Shown here: one piece after another, positions 29,692-38,043 of the stretch
Layout: each line of letters opens with the position of its first letter
Position numbering within the stretch: position 1 is the stretch's first letter
Source: Gammaproteobacteria bacterium
Lineage (GTDB): Bacteria; Pseudomonadota; Gammaproteobacteria; Pseudomonadales; PIVM01
Reading direction: 5' to 3'
DNA: 47,610 bases
Assembly: GCA_003353945.1 (NCBI GenBank)
Contig: PIVM01000029.1
Span: 1 to 47,610 of the forward strand
Notes under the pieces: model-generated
What the model saw: only the letters and a program-made list of their open reading frames with translations
The model's database searches: none
Told to the model about the DNA's origin: nothing
Position numbers and translations under genes: made by a program

Positions 29692-29727
29692 GATGCAGGT
29701 AAGTGCACACCAACATTAACCTGCATC
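29692..29727 (+). terminator. Hairpin after rne
   Basis: A 9-bp perfect inverted repeat (29692-29700 with 29719-29727) with an 18-nt loop lies just after the rne stop and is followed by a weak TTATTA tract. It may terminate or stabilise the message. Confidence 0.45.
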
Positions 29728-29923
29728 TTATTACCCTAGCTGACACCCTGTCATCTGGAGTACTTTCTGTCGTTTGACTTTGACAAATTGGGCGTTTATG
29801 CTCCCTACTTTGGGGGCGATTGGATCGCGTGTAGTTTTAAAGGAGGATAAGGGCGCTACGCTACTGAGCATTCGCTATGCGTTTATTAGACAAATAAAAT
29901 AAAAGATATAAAGAAGGCTAACT

Positions 29924-30355
29924 ATGAACATAATAAAAAAGAGTAGTGTTATTGCTTCAATGGGCGTGATCGGCGTCTACGCATCAATTGCTGGTTGTAT
30001 TTCTGCTGGAGAAGTGTGTACTCCAGATATTGCTGCTTCGGCTATCTTTGAAGTAACCACCGATGGCGGTAATACAGCAGTCAACTGCGATTATACAGCG
30101 ACATTATTGGAATATCCCGGTGACGAAGGTGCCATCCCTGTCGAAGTATGGAGTCATACGCCCAGTCCAGCCGAATGCATGCTCGATGGTGTGACGTTGA
30201 CTGCCCCCATGGGCGTCGGCACTTTCAAATTGACCGTTACTGCGGTTGGTTACGACGACTTTGACTCTGGATCGTTCGAAACTTATTTAACCGATACGTG
30301 CGACACAACCAATGCAGAGAAAATGACGGTGAATTTGATTCCAGACGCCGGATAA
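29924..30355 (+). CDS. Small exported protein, probable lipoprotein
   Basis: The 143-residue product has a basic start (MNIIKKSS), a hydrophobic stretch and SIAGC, which fits a lipobox with Cys at residue 25. Four further Cys (in EVCTP, VNCDY, AECML, DTCDT) suggest disulfides. The middle, VGTFKLTVTAVGYDDFDSGS, resembles carboxypeptidase regulatory-like or PEGA-type beta sandwiches, but I do not recognise a family. GAAGG precedes the ATG at good spacing. The gene is monocistronic, with a strong terminator. Confidence 0.6.
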   Translation: MNIIKKSSVIASMGVIGVYASIAGCISAGEVCTPDIAASAIFEVTTDGGNTAVNCDYTATLLEYPGDEGAIPVEVWSHTPSPAECMLDGVTLTAPMGVGTFKLTVTAVGYDDFDSGSFETYLTDTCDTTNAEKMTVNLIPDAG

Positions 30356-30374
30356 CGTGTAAGCGTTACATCAT

Positions 30375-30413
30375 AGAACAAAAAAGCCCAGCACCGCTGG
30401 GCTTTTTTGTTCT
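30375..30413. terminator. Strong bidirectional terminator
   Basis: An 18-bp perfect stem (30375-30392 with 30396-30413), loop ACC, with T and A runs on both sides. It follows the small exported protein gene and may also stop read-through from the convergent EamA gene. Confidence 0.93.
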
Positions 30414-30502
30414 ATCTGTTTAGTCGCAAAAAGCATTCAATATATCGCCAAAGCTTAAATTTCTATTGCAGCTCACCAAACTTTTTAACAAGATAAATAG
30501 GC

Positions 30503-31417
30503 TTACACTCTACGATAAGACCACAATCTGCTGCTCTTCAGGGTTTTCCCCTGATATATTGCAAGTGCAATCATAATCATCACCGTACCAATAATCAAAG
30601 CCTTGCTAAGCACCTCATCATTTAAACAATACCCCAATATCAGCGCAAACACCGGTGTCATCAGCGGTATTACCGACATGGCGGCAACCGACATCTGTTG
30701 CACAACATAGAAATAGGCAGCAAAACCCAGTAAAGAACCGAAAGTGGCCAGATAAAGCAAGGACAACCCTGATTTCACACTAATCTCCGTTGGCACGGCA
30801 CCATCAGTCAAATACCAACAAAGCAGCAACCCCGGCAAACTGAAGACCAACGCTCCAAGCGTCTGCTCAAACGCATCAACATTCTGCGACAGCTTTTTCA
30901 CCCAGACGCTAGACAGCGAAAAGAGACAAACCGAGAGTATCATCAATGTTATCCCATCCATTGCATGATCACCTAATGTGAACTGTTCACCAAAAATGAC
31001 ACAAAGTCCCGCTACTGCCAGTAGCAAAGCAAATACACGCCCTGGCGTAAAAGGATTTTCCCTCAAAAAAAGTATCGACGCGAAACCAACCATAAAGGGA
31101 GACAAAGCAAACAATACCGATATCATACCTGATGGAATAGTTTGTGCTGCGTAATACACTATAGGCATATTGGGAAAAAGCCCCAAACTCGCCACAAAAT
31201 AAAGTCGAGCATTTCTGCGCTTAAGTGAGGTTCGACGCTTTGTCAGTAGCGCAATCAACACACCCAGCAAAGCAGCGAGCAACATACGCCCACTCACTGC
31301 AGTAATCGGCGTCAGGCTGTCATTGCTCCACTTAATAGCCAACGGCGTTGTCGCCCAAATTGCGATAACACTAATATATGCGATATTGATGGATGATCGT
31401 GTATTGCTGACCAACAT
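30503..31417 (-). CDS. EamA-type (drug/metabolite) transporter
   Basis: The 304-residue membrane protein has about ten hydrophobic helices arranged as two EamA repeats, with motifs such as AVSGRMLLAALLGVL near the first helices and SVIPLMTPVFALILGY in the second repeat. Relatives export amino acids or metabolites; the substrate cannot be read from the sequence. A G-rich Shine-Dalgarno (AGGGGGG) lies 7 nt before the ATG. The leader contains a terminator hairpin and two further hairpins, which suggests control by attenuation. Confidence 0.88.
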   Translation of the reverse strand: MLVSNTRSSINIAYISVIAIWATTPLAIKWSNDSLTPITAVSGRMLLAALLGVLIALLTKRRTSLKRRNARLYFVASLGLFPNMPIVYYAAQTIPSGMISVLFALSPFMVGFASILFLRENPFTPGRVFALLLAVAGLCVIFGEQFTLGDHAMDGITLMILSVCLFSLSSVWVKKLSQNVDAFEQTLGALVFSLPGLLLCWYLTDGAVPTEISVKSGLSLLYLATFGSLLGFAAYFYVVQQMSVAAMSVIPLMTPVFALILGYCLNDEVLSKALIIGTVMIMIALAIYQGKTLKSSRLWSYRRV

Positions 31418-31841
31418 AGTACTACCCCCCTACAAACACCTGAACTCACAGATTCAGGTTTCAGATGGCAGCTTCTCAATACACGACTACAAAAAAGGCC
31501 GCAGTGAGAAGCTGCGGCCTTTGGAAATCGATGGTTTAAATTGTCAGGTATAAACTCCAAATAACGCAGCACGTTCGAATTGGCGCACTAGCCAAAATAT
31601 GCGATGGGTAAAATGTTTTGCTGCGTTTGAAATTTTCACAACTATCCCGACTATCATTACTATTTTCAGATTTGTTACTAATGACAATTTAATGCATCTT
31701 CGTCGTATCTGAGTTTATACAACCCAGTGCTTCACATAATGAACCAAGCTTTCTGCCAAGGCAAGAAAAATGTGCCACACGGCAGAAACTTCTTCTTTCC
31801 GTTTATAATGGGGAACTGGCACAACATCTACAAATTTCTTA
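31418..31841. other. Structured leader and gap upstream of the EamA gene
   Basis: No gene is supported in these 424 bp. The part nearest the EamA start holds three overlapping inverted repeats. The part from 31525 to 31841 shows nothing I can name. Confidence 0.5.
31491..31522 (-). terminator. Terminator-like hairpin in the leader of the EamA gene
   Basis: An 11-bp perfect stem (31494-31504 with 31512-31522) and 7-nt loop are followed on the minus strand by six U. It lies 74 bp upstream of the EamA start, in the same orientation. It might instead terminate the small gene ending at 31842. Confidence 0.8.
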
Positions 31842-32060
31842 TCATATTTTTTTACCAACAGACTCTGCAATAAGCTCTACAGCCCATCCCTTATGACCAA
31901 GCTGTTCAATAACCTCGCCGCCGTTGCGCTGAACGGAGAAACGCATTTTTTCTCTTAACGCGCTTTCTACGAAAGAGGAAAATACTTGCGAAATATTGCT
32001 TCCCAGATTAAGTTGCACCTGCATTTGCGCATTTTTGCTCGGCGTCTTTTTTCGTTTCAT
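31842..32060 (-). CDS. Small hypothetical protein
   Basis: The product starts MKRKKTPSKNAQMQVQLNLG and has 72 residues from the ATG at 32058-32060, which has AGG 5 nt upstream. A longer reading from an ATG at 32117 would overlap the start of the divergent ccsA-like gene by 34 bp and has no ribosome-binding site. The chain is soluble and amphipathic (FSSFVESALREKMRF). I do not recognise it. Confidence 0.4.
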   Translation of the reverse strand: MKRKKTPSKNAQMQVQLNLGSNISQVFSSFVESALREKMRFSVQRNGGEVIEQLGHKGWAVELIAESVGKKI

Positions 32061-32083
32061 TAACCTACTGATAATTTCTTGTA

Positions 32084-32851
32084 ATGTTGAGTCCTGAACT
32101 GATAATCCATTATTCAATAGTTGCTGCTATTGCTTTCCTCATTCTAGCAACAGTCTCCTCCATGTGTGGAAAATACCGACTGGCTACTGCGGGGCTTTTT
32201 TCATTTTTCCTGTGTTGCACCTTGTTTTTCGGCCTACGTGCTTATTTGAAACAGTTTTTTCCCTTTACGGATAAGGTTGAGTCCTTTGTTACCCTCTCAG
32301 TACTCATTGCCCTGTGTGGTCTGTGCTATCGTAAACGCGTCTCCAACAAGGAATTTACAGCGCTGCTATTTCTAGCGCTTGCCTCGGCTGTGACGATTTT
32401 TGTATTTGATGATTCTATACGCTATCCAACCGCTTATCTCAGGACCTTCTGGTACCCCTTGCATGTGCCGCTTTCATTTGCAGCCTACGCCTTTTGGTTT
32501 CTCGCCGGTATTCACTCCCTGTTCGAGTATCGCGAGATCAAGAACGGGGAAACAGCAGGAAGCACCCACTCATTAGTCACAGATTTAAATAGAAACGGCT
32601 TTATTGTATTTAGCTTGGCCATGATCTTCGGAGGCATCTGGGGCTATCTTGCTTGGGGCTCCTATTTTATGTGGGATTCCAAGCTGCTTTGGTCAGTCAT
32701 CCTGTGGATGTTCTACGGCAATTTGCTTCACATTGACAGCCTGCCCCGGCTAACCAAATGGAAGACGCCTCTCTATTTGCTTGGTATTGTCATTATTCTG
32801 GTGACCTTTATTGGTACCGGGTTCTTCTCACGTTCCATACATAAGTTCTAA
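32084..32851 (+). CDS. Compact CcsA/ResC-like cytochrome c biogenesis protein
   Basis: This polytopic protein of 255 residues carries a WWD-type motif, GYLAWGSYFMWDSKLLWS, near residue 187, which in CcsA/CcmC proteins handles heme. The flanking conserved His are present in YPLHVPLSFAAYAFWF and NLLHIDSL. About seven or eight hydrophobic helices are apparent. In system II cytochrome c assembly, CcsA and ResB present heme to apocytochromes outside the membrane. It is shorter than the usual 300-400 residues. The ResB-like gene follows after 2 bp. No CXXCH protein is encoded nearby. Confidence 0.82.
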   Translation: MLSPELIIHYSIVAAIAFLILATVSSMCGKYRLATAGLFSFFLCCTLFFGLRAYLKQFFPFTDKVESFVTLSVLIALCGLCYRKRVSNKEFTALLFLALASAVTIFVFDDSIRYPTAYLRTFWYPLHVPLSFAAYAFWFLAGIHSLFEYREIKNGETAGSTHSLVTDLNRNGFIVFSLAMIFGGIWGYLAWGSYFMWDSKLLWSVILWMFYGNLLHIDSLPRLTKWKTPLYLLGIVIILVTFIGTGFFSRSIHKF

Positions 32852-32853
32852 TC

Positions 32854-33837
32854 ATGGTTTATCGCGCAATTCGATTTCTGGGAAACCGTTATGCTGGATT
32901 TATCCTTTGCATGATGGTCATTATTAATCTGGCCATCGGCAGTCTGGTGATGAATATGCATGCTGACCTCTATCCTCCTTTTTTCCCTTTCGACCTCAAT
33001 TTCTTCTTTAAACCGGTTAGTTCGGTTCATAGCTGGCTCTATGCCCTATTAGTCACCTTTAGCCTGTTTTCCATAAACCTTTTTTTCTGCCTTCTTGAAT
33101 CATTTATCCGCCTCGTCAACTCCAGGTCAAACCGCCGTAGGCAGTGTGCAGCGCTATTCATTCATCTGGCACTGTTCCTGACAATGATCGCTCACCTACA
33201 TGATGGTTTCAAAGGGCATACTGAACAGCTCATGATTACGTCCAAGGAAAGTCAGCTTACTGATCTAGGCTCTGTACGCGCAGAGTCCTTGAAAACACTA
33301 TCCCACCCAGACGGCTCGTTAAAGGACACAGAAGTCATGCTGCAATTTACACTGAATAATGGACAAACCGTTGAGAAGCAGATTGCCTACAATGAACCAG
33401 CCATTTTTGATGGCGGAAAGCGCGAAGTCATTATCCAAGGCGGCGATAACCGACCGGCTGGAATAGTACTAGTGCGCCAGAGCAATCAGAGTGAAATCCG
33501 CTTGCAGCAACACCTGCCCTATGCTGTGAAAGGAGGACATATAATGCTTATGGAGGTCACACCGTCGCAATTGGGGATGCTCATGGCCCAGATCGACTGG
33601 CAGACAACATCAGGTGAACGCAGTAGAAAGATGCTTGTTCTGGATCATCAAGCCGGAATACACACTAAATTGCAGCTGGCAGGTGAGACCTACCAATATA
33701 AAGAAATATTCAAGATGCCGGTTGTGGGTGTGCAGTACATATACAACCCCTCTATCCCACTGATGCTAAATGCTTTAGTCATATCACTTCTGGGGTTGAT
33801 TCTACTGATTTCCCTGCCTCGCGGAAACAGCAACTAA
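32854..33837 (+). CDS. Compact ResB-like cytochrome c biogenesis protein
   Basis: The 327 residues begin with a helix (AGFILCMMVIINLAIGSLVM) characteristic of ResB N-termini, then a second helix near 60-80, a third around 100-115, a large outer domain, and a final helix (SLLGLILLISLP). Canonical ResB proteins are 400-600 residues, so the outer domain is reduced. With the CcsA-like gene it forms a two-gene system II unit. Confidence 0.75.
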   Translation: MVYRAIRFLGNRYAGFILCMMVIINLAIGSLVMNMHADLYPPFFPFDLNFFFKPVSSVHSWLYALLVTFSLFSINLFFCLLESFIRLVNSRSNRRRQCAALFIHLALFLTMIAHLHDGFKGHTEQLMITSKESQLTDLGSVRAESLKTLSHPDGSLKDTEVMLQFTLNNGQTVEKQIAYNEPAIFDGGKREVIIQGGDNRPAGIVLVRQSNQSEIRLQQHLPYAVKGGHIMLMEVTPSQLGMLMAQIDWQTTSGERSRKMLVLDHQAGIHTKLQLAGETYQYKEIFKMPVVGVQYIYNPSIPLMLNALVISLLGLILLISLPRGNSN

Positions 33838-33953
33838 CTCTAGCCCGCATTTTTTTATCGTTAAATCTCACTTTTATCAGTAGTAAGAAAAAAAGATACC
33901 GGCAGCAATATGTCATACAATCGAATAACATCACATCATTGCATAACTGGCGT

Positions 33954-35678
33954 TTACTTCGACCCAAAAATACTTACACCACCGACGACTGTTTGAAGTA
34001 CCTTCAAATCCTTAATTCGTTCTGCATTTTCCAAAGGGTTTTCACTTAAGACAACCAAGTCTGCATACTTCCCTACTTCAATTGAACCTCGATTATCTTC
34101 CTGAAAAATCTGCCAGGCAGCATCAATAGTTGTAGCCCTCAATGCCTGTTGAACACTGATACGCTGATCTGGGCCAATCGCCTTTCCAGTGCTGGACAAC
34201 CGATTTACCGTAGACCACAGTAAAAACAATGGATTCATCGGTACCACTGGGGAATCCAGGTGAACCGTAAACGGCAAACCAAGATCCAGCGCTGATCGTG
34301 TTGGGCTCATCATCGCTGCCCGCTCGGGGCCCATAAAAACATCACGATGACGATCCCCCCAGTAATAGGTATGCGCAGAGAAAAAACTTGGCGTAAGACC
34401 TACTTCCTTCATCCTGATCAACTGATCTTCCCTTGCCATCTGCGAGTGAATAACGATGTGACGTGGATCTTCTCGCGCAAATTGTTGTTGAGCTGCCGCA
34501 ACAGCATTGATCACCAAATCAATAGCAGCATCTCCGTTTGCGTGTACTGCAATCTGTAAACCTGCCTGGTGTAATTTGCTTACAGTATCATTTAATGTTT
34601 GTTGATCGATAGCTGGGTATCCATGGTAGTTGCTATCACCATTGTGAGGTGTATGGTAAGGCTGACTTAGATAACCGGTAAACCCTTGTATTGAACCATC
34701 AGATACCAGTTTAACCGAACCTATCGTGAATTTTTTGCTGCCGTATGTCTGCGGATTAAATTCTCCGTCAACCCATCGCAAACCAAGCTCTCGATCAGGC
34801 CATACTTCCAGTCGCTGCTGCACAAAACCCAACTTCGACGCAAGAAATAATCCTTGAATAAGCTTCTCCGGCGTCAAACCTGACTGAGCAGTCGTTACGC
34901 CAACACTGGAATAATGCTCTGCAGCCGCAATTATCATGTCAATAAATTCAAAAAATGAAAAATCGAGCGCCAATTCAGTGATGGCAATTCTGGCATTCTC
35001 TTCAAGCACACCATTAATCCGACCATTCGGATCCCGTTGAATAAGGCCACCATAAGGCGCGCTGGTATCGTTATCAATCCCTGCAAGTTCCAACCCAAAA
35101 CTATTAGCAACACCAATATGTCCTGAGATGTGAAGTATATAAATAGGTCGTTCCGTGGATACTGTGTCGAGGTCCCAACGGGTGGGATGACGGTTCTCTG
35201 CCAGGAGACTGTCATCGTAACCGACGCCAAGCAACCATTCTCCTGACGGAATTTCTTTTGCCGCGTTTTTCAACTTGGCTACCAACTGGTCTATGGAAGC
35301 AATTTTACCAATAGGTGGACTGTTTAGATCAACAAAAAGCCCCTCCCCTCCCCAACCGGGGAAGTGGCCATGTGCGTCGATAAACCCTGGAACAAGCGTT
35401 TTTCCGTTTAAATCATGTACGATGGTGTTTTCACTTCTAAAGCGAAGAATATCTTCATTGCTACCCACTGCAACAATGCGATCCCCCTGTACTGCAACCG
35501 CTTCAGCGACACTGTTATTTGCATCTATTGTCAAAACAGTAGCATTGATAAAAATCTGACTGAATGGCGGTTTATCGCTAAACAACGAGAGCAGCGATAC
35601 AAGCGCCACCAGGAAGATTACCAATACTAATATGAAGCTGCGCATCAGCCAATTTTTCTCATTGTCGTGTTCCTGCAT
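33954..35678 (-). CDS. Membrane-anchored YtcJ-like amidohydrolase
   Basis: The 574-residue protein belongs to the amidohydrolase family 3 group. Residues 12-33 form a single N-terminal helix, so the enzyme is probably anchored at or exported through the inner membrane. The metal motif is PGFIDAHGHFPGWG; a further metal-ligand segment is HANGDAAID, and the last part ends VGKYADLVVLSENPL. Substrates of YtcJ-like enzymes are mostly unknown; N-formimino and amide compounds have been proposed. AGGA lies 5 nt before the ATG. Confidence 0.88.
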   Translation of the reverse strand: MQEHDNEKNWLMRSFILVLVIFLVALVSLLSLFSDKPPFSQIFINATVLTIDANNSVAEAVAVQGDRIVAVGSNEDILRFRSENTIVHDLNGKTLVPGFIDAHGHFPGWGGEGLFVDLNSPPIGKIASIDQLVAKLKNAAKEIPSGEWLLGVGYDDSLLAENRHPTRWDLDTVSTERPIYILHISGHIGVANSFGLELAGIDNDTSAPYGGLIQRDPNGRINGVLEENARIAITELALDFSFFEFIDMIIAAAEHYSSVGVTTAQSGLTPEKLIQGLFLASKLGFVQQRLEVWPDRELGLRWVDGEFNPQTYGSKKFTIGSVKLVSDGSIQGFTGYLSQPYHTPHNGDSNYHGYPAIDQQTLNDTVSKLHQAGLQIAVHANGDAAIDLVINAVAAAQQQFAREDPRHIVIHSQMAREDQLIRMKEVGLTPSFFSAHTYYWGDRHRDVFMGPERAAMMSPTRSALDLGLPFTVHLDSPVVPMNPLFLLWSTVNRLSSTGKAIGPDQRISVQQALRATTIDAAWQIFQEDNRGSIEVGKYADLVVLSENPLENAERIKDLKVLQTVVGGVSIFGSK

Positions 35679-35819
35679 AAATCCTAACTGATCAGCCCGC
35701 GTTTCTCACAAGGTGGCAACTTAAGTATTTGCGCGAATTCAAGCAGTTTCAGGTCACAATCTGGTGGACGGGATATCTCATTACTTGCCCCTCCAATTTG
35801 CAACAAAACCGGATTGCAC

Positions 35820-36833
35820 TTATAAATCTCGATAACTTAAATTCTTACAGGCACACTCATCACTGGCAAACCATTTTGCTTCTTCAGCCATCGACTCTTC
35901 CACAGGACGGGGTTTCCACTGAAGCTCCTTTAAAGCTTTATTGTTGTCAAAATCTTTTGTCAGTCGTGATAAACGCAAATTAGTAAAGGAAAACCGGGTT
36001 TCTGTGTTTCTTATATTTGCGAATGTTTCAAACAGGAAACAGGAAACATTCATTATTGTCATGGGCAATAGATAAAGGCGTGTTGCCAGCCCGGTAGTAT
36101 CGATACCGATCTGAAAGATTTCTTTTATTGAAAGCAGTTTTTCAGTAATCAAATAGCGTTCGCCGAACCTGCCGTTTTTTTCAGCAAGGAGCAGGGCGTC
36201 TGCAGCGTCTTTAATGCCCACAGAACTGAAGTAAGCATCCCAGTAAAACGGAAACTTTCCAAGAGCGGCAAAGGCGAAGATCATGCCATGTGGGGTAGGC
36301 TCAACGTCATCGACACCGAAGGTCATGCCGATATTGCAGGCAACTCCCGGCAGACCTTTTTGACAATATTCAAAAAACATGTTTTCCGCTTCTACACGCA
36401 CCCTGACATATTCCGGTGCTTCTTTCCACCAGTTAAATTCATCTTTTTCACTGGCAATACCGGAAGGATTTCGCCCAATGGTCATAAATGTGCTGGTGTA
36501 GATAAACCGCTCCACACCAGCGGTTTTTGAGATTTCCAAGACATTACGAAATCCCTCAATATTGGTTTCACGCAACGGCTTGGTGTTTCTTGTCCAGGCC
36601 CGCGTATCCACTACACAGTAATAAATCACAGAGCAACCCTCTACGGCTCGCTCAACAGTATTTTTATCCCTGACATCTCCGTAGACATGTTCAAAATCAA
36701 GGTGCTTTATTGTAGATATATTGCTGCCTTTGCGGGTAAAAATGCGAATGTCACGCTTCTGCTCCGCCAGTGCTTTTACGACATGATTGCCGAGAAATCC
36801 ACTGGCGCCCATCACCAACACTTTTCCATTCAT
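35820..36833 (-). CDS. NAD(P)-dependent epimerase/dehydratase (extended SDR)
   Basis: The 337 residues begin MNGKVLVMGASGFLGNHVVK, the Rossmann motif of extended short-chain dehydrogenases. YGDVRD, YCVVDTRAW and YTSTFMTIG are the expected internal motifs, but the usual Y-x-x-x-K is not clear, because the segment after the Ser strand reads NWWKEAPEYVRVRVEAE, with Tyr followed by Val/Arg rather than Lys. It resembles 3-beta-HSD/dihydroflavonol reductase-type proteins. The substrate is unknown. A TetR-type operator lies about 170 bp upstream. Confidence 0.82.
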   Translation of the reverse strand: MNGKVLVMGASGFLGNHVVKALAEQKRDIRIFTRKGSNISTIKHLDFEHVYGDVRDKNTVERAVEGCSVIYYCVVDTRAWTRNTKPLRETNIEGFRNVLEISKTAGVERFIYTSTFMTIGRNPSGIASEKDEFNWWKEAPEYVRVRVEAENMFFEYCQKGLPGVACNIGMTFGVDDVEPTPHGMIFAFAALGKFPFYWDAYFSSVGIKDAADALLLAEKNGRFGERYLITEKLLSIKEIFQIGIDTTGLATRLYLLPMTIMNVSCFLFETFANIRNTETRFSFTNLRLSRLTKDFDNNKALKELQWKPRPVEESMAEEAKWFASDECACKNLSYRDL

Positions 36834-37215
36834 TTATTATTAATCCTCTTTATTATTTTCAATATTCCCAGATATTTTTCATACAACTTATAAGTAAATC
36901 ATGATGAACTCTTAAAGAATTTTGGCTTTCACGTATCCTGTGCACTTTGCAAACTTCACTATACAGCAGCTAAGCGTTACTTGTTTTAAAAATACAAACC
37001 TGACCGTTCGGTCATCATTTTAGCAATCACTTACACAAATGAGTAGGAGCTTAATTTTATTTGCCAGTTTCTAGAGGCATCGCTACGCCTAAAATCAGCA
37101 GGAGATAAGAAAAATGCAGAATTTGCATTGATTAAACAGGGGAGTCCATATATATCTTACTATTAACTCCTCTTGCTATTATTTCCGCCGCCGCCAAAAA
37201 CGGCATCGTGAAATA
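36834..37215. other. Intergenic region with a TetR-type operator
   Basis: These 382 bp hold the 14-bp palindrome at 37001-37014 and no supported gene. A minus-strand TATAGT lies near 36960, without a good -35. Confidence 0.5.
37001..37014. promoter_or_regulatory. Perfect palindromic operator, TetR-family type
   Basis: TGACCGTTCGGTCA is a perfect 6-2-6 palindrome. Many TetR regulators bind GACCG-NN-CGGTC sequences of this kind. It stands upstream of the epimerase gene; no regulator gene is in the window. Confidence 0.6.
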
Positions 37216-37587
37216 TCAACACGCACCATGGCGATGATCTAAACCGTCTGTGCTCATTTGCTGCGCATCAAGCTTGAGTATTTCGTCTATACAGTTAAAA
37301 GAATTTGTTTCAATGAGACATTCCGCCAGGCCAGTACTGGAGAATCTGCTTTCTGGCTCATCTGCTACAGTGACTTGCAACGACTTGACGCCTGTCTCAA
37401 CTACACCTAATTCAACTACACCTAACTCAACCACACCTGATTCAACCACACCTGATTCAACTACACCTGATTCAACTACACCTGATTCAATAACAGCCGA
37501 TCCCGTGGATGGGGGAACTGCGTTACTAACACCCATCATTACTACGCATATCGTGATTACCTGCAGTAAAAAATACTTTATATTCAT
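37216..37587 (-). CDS. Exported protein with pentapeptide VVESG repeats
   Basis: The 123-residue product starts at ATG 37585-37587 with GGAG 9 nt upstream. A clear signal peptide (MNIKYFLLQVITICVVMMG, then VSNA) predicts cleavage before VPPST. Seven tandem VVESG/VVELG/VVETG-type units follow, then a region with AECLIETNSFNCIDEIL and a C-terminal HGAC, giving three Cys. The opposite strand is also open (STTPN/STTPD repeats), but has no signal peptide or ribosome-binding site. I know no family. A textbook FNR/ANR promoter lies upstream. Confidence 0.65.
   Translation of the reverse strand: MNIKYFLLQVITICVVMMGVSNAVPPSTGSAVIESGVVESGVVESGVVESGVVELGVVELGVVETGVKSLQVTVADEPESRFSSTGLAECLIETNSFNCIDEILKLDAQQMSTDGLDHRHGAC
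37397..37501. repeat. Seven 15-bp tandem repeats
   Basis: Seven direct units of 15 bp, plus-strand consensus TCAACTACACCTGAT, run from 37397 to 37501, the last one degenerate. They encode the pentapeptide repeats and can change number without shifting the frame. Confidence 0.95.
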
Positions 37588-38043
37588 GCTCGTATACTCC
37601 ATCAAGGGATGGATTTTTGCTTTCAGTAGATACAGCACCTTTCATCATCATCCCTTGTATAAGATAGAAAGATTAAAGCCTCTAGATCTGTGTGTATTTA
37701 GAATCGCTCGCCTCCTGATATTTGATATATATCAAATGATATTCCTGCCAACATCTAACAACAAATATCATTTACGCATAAGTGGATACGTTAAAATTAC
37801 GTTGAAACATTAAACCTATTTGTCCATGAACCTCCAATGTTTCTTAATGCGTATAGAGGCGGATATTGTGAAATAGAGCAATATCCATTTGAAGTTATGT
37901 GGGAATATTGCTGTCAGCAAACAGAGTCGTATTACTACATGACAAGAAACACACATTGTGCAACACTTATGTTTATAGTTAGATAGTTGTATTGATGACC
38001 TCAATATTGCTGTTAGCACACAGAAGTGTGCAAGAGGTTAGTT
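37588..38043. other. Divergent control region: FNR box, hairpin and direct repeats
   Basis: Besides the FNR box and its promoter, this stretch has an 8-bp hairpin (GGATATTG 37861-37868 with CAATATCC 37879-37886) and two 22-bp direct repeats, 37904-37925 and 38003-38024, with two mismatches. The second copy ends 6 bp before the Shine-Dalgarno of the diguanylate cyclase gene. Confidence 0.7.
37695..37735 (-). promoter_or_regulatory. FNR/ANR-dependent class II promoter
   Basis: TTGATATATATCAA (37722-37735) is a perfect FNR/ANR box. On the minus strand TAAATA (plus 37695-37700) fits a -10, placing the start near 37688 and the box centre at about -41, the standard class II activation position. 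The target is the repeat protein gene. Confidence 0.75.

Noticed and set aside
37397-37501. CRISPR-like array
   Set aside because: The 15-bp units are directly adjacent without spacers and encode a peptide repeat.
37250-37813. Plus-strand reading through the 15-bp repeats (Thr/Pro-rich STTPD units)
   Set aside because: It has no signal peptide and no ribosome-binding site, while the minus strand has both plus an FNR promoter.
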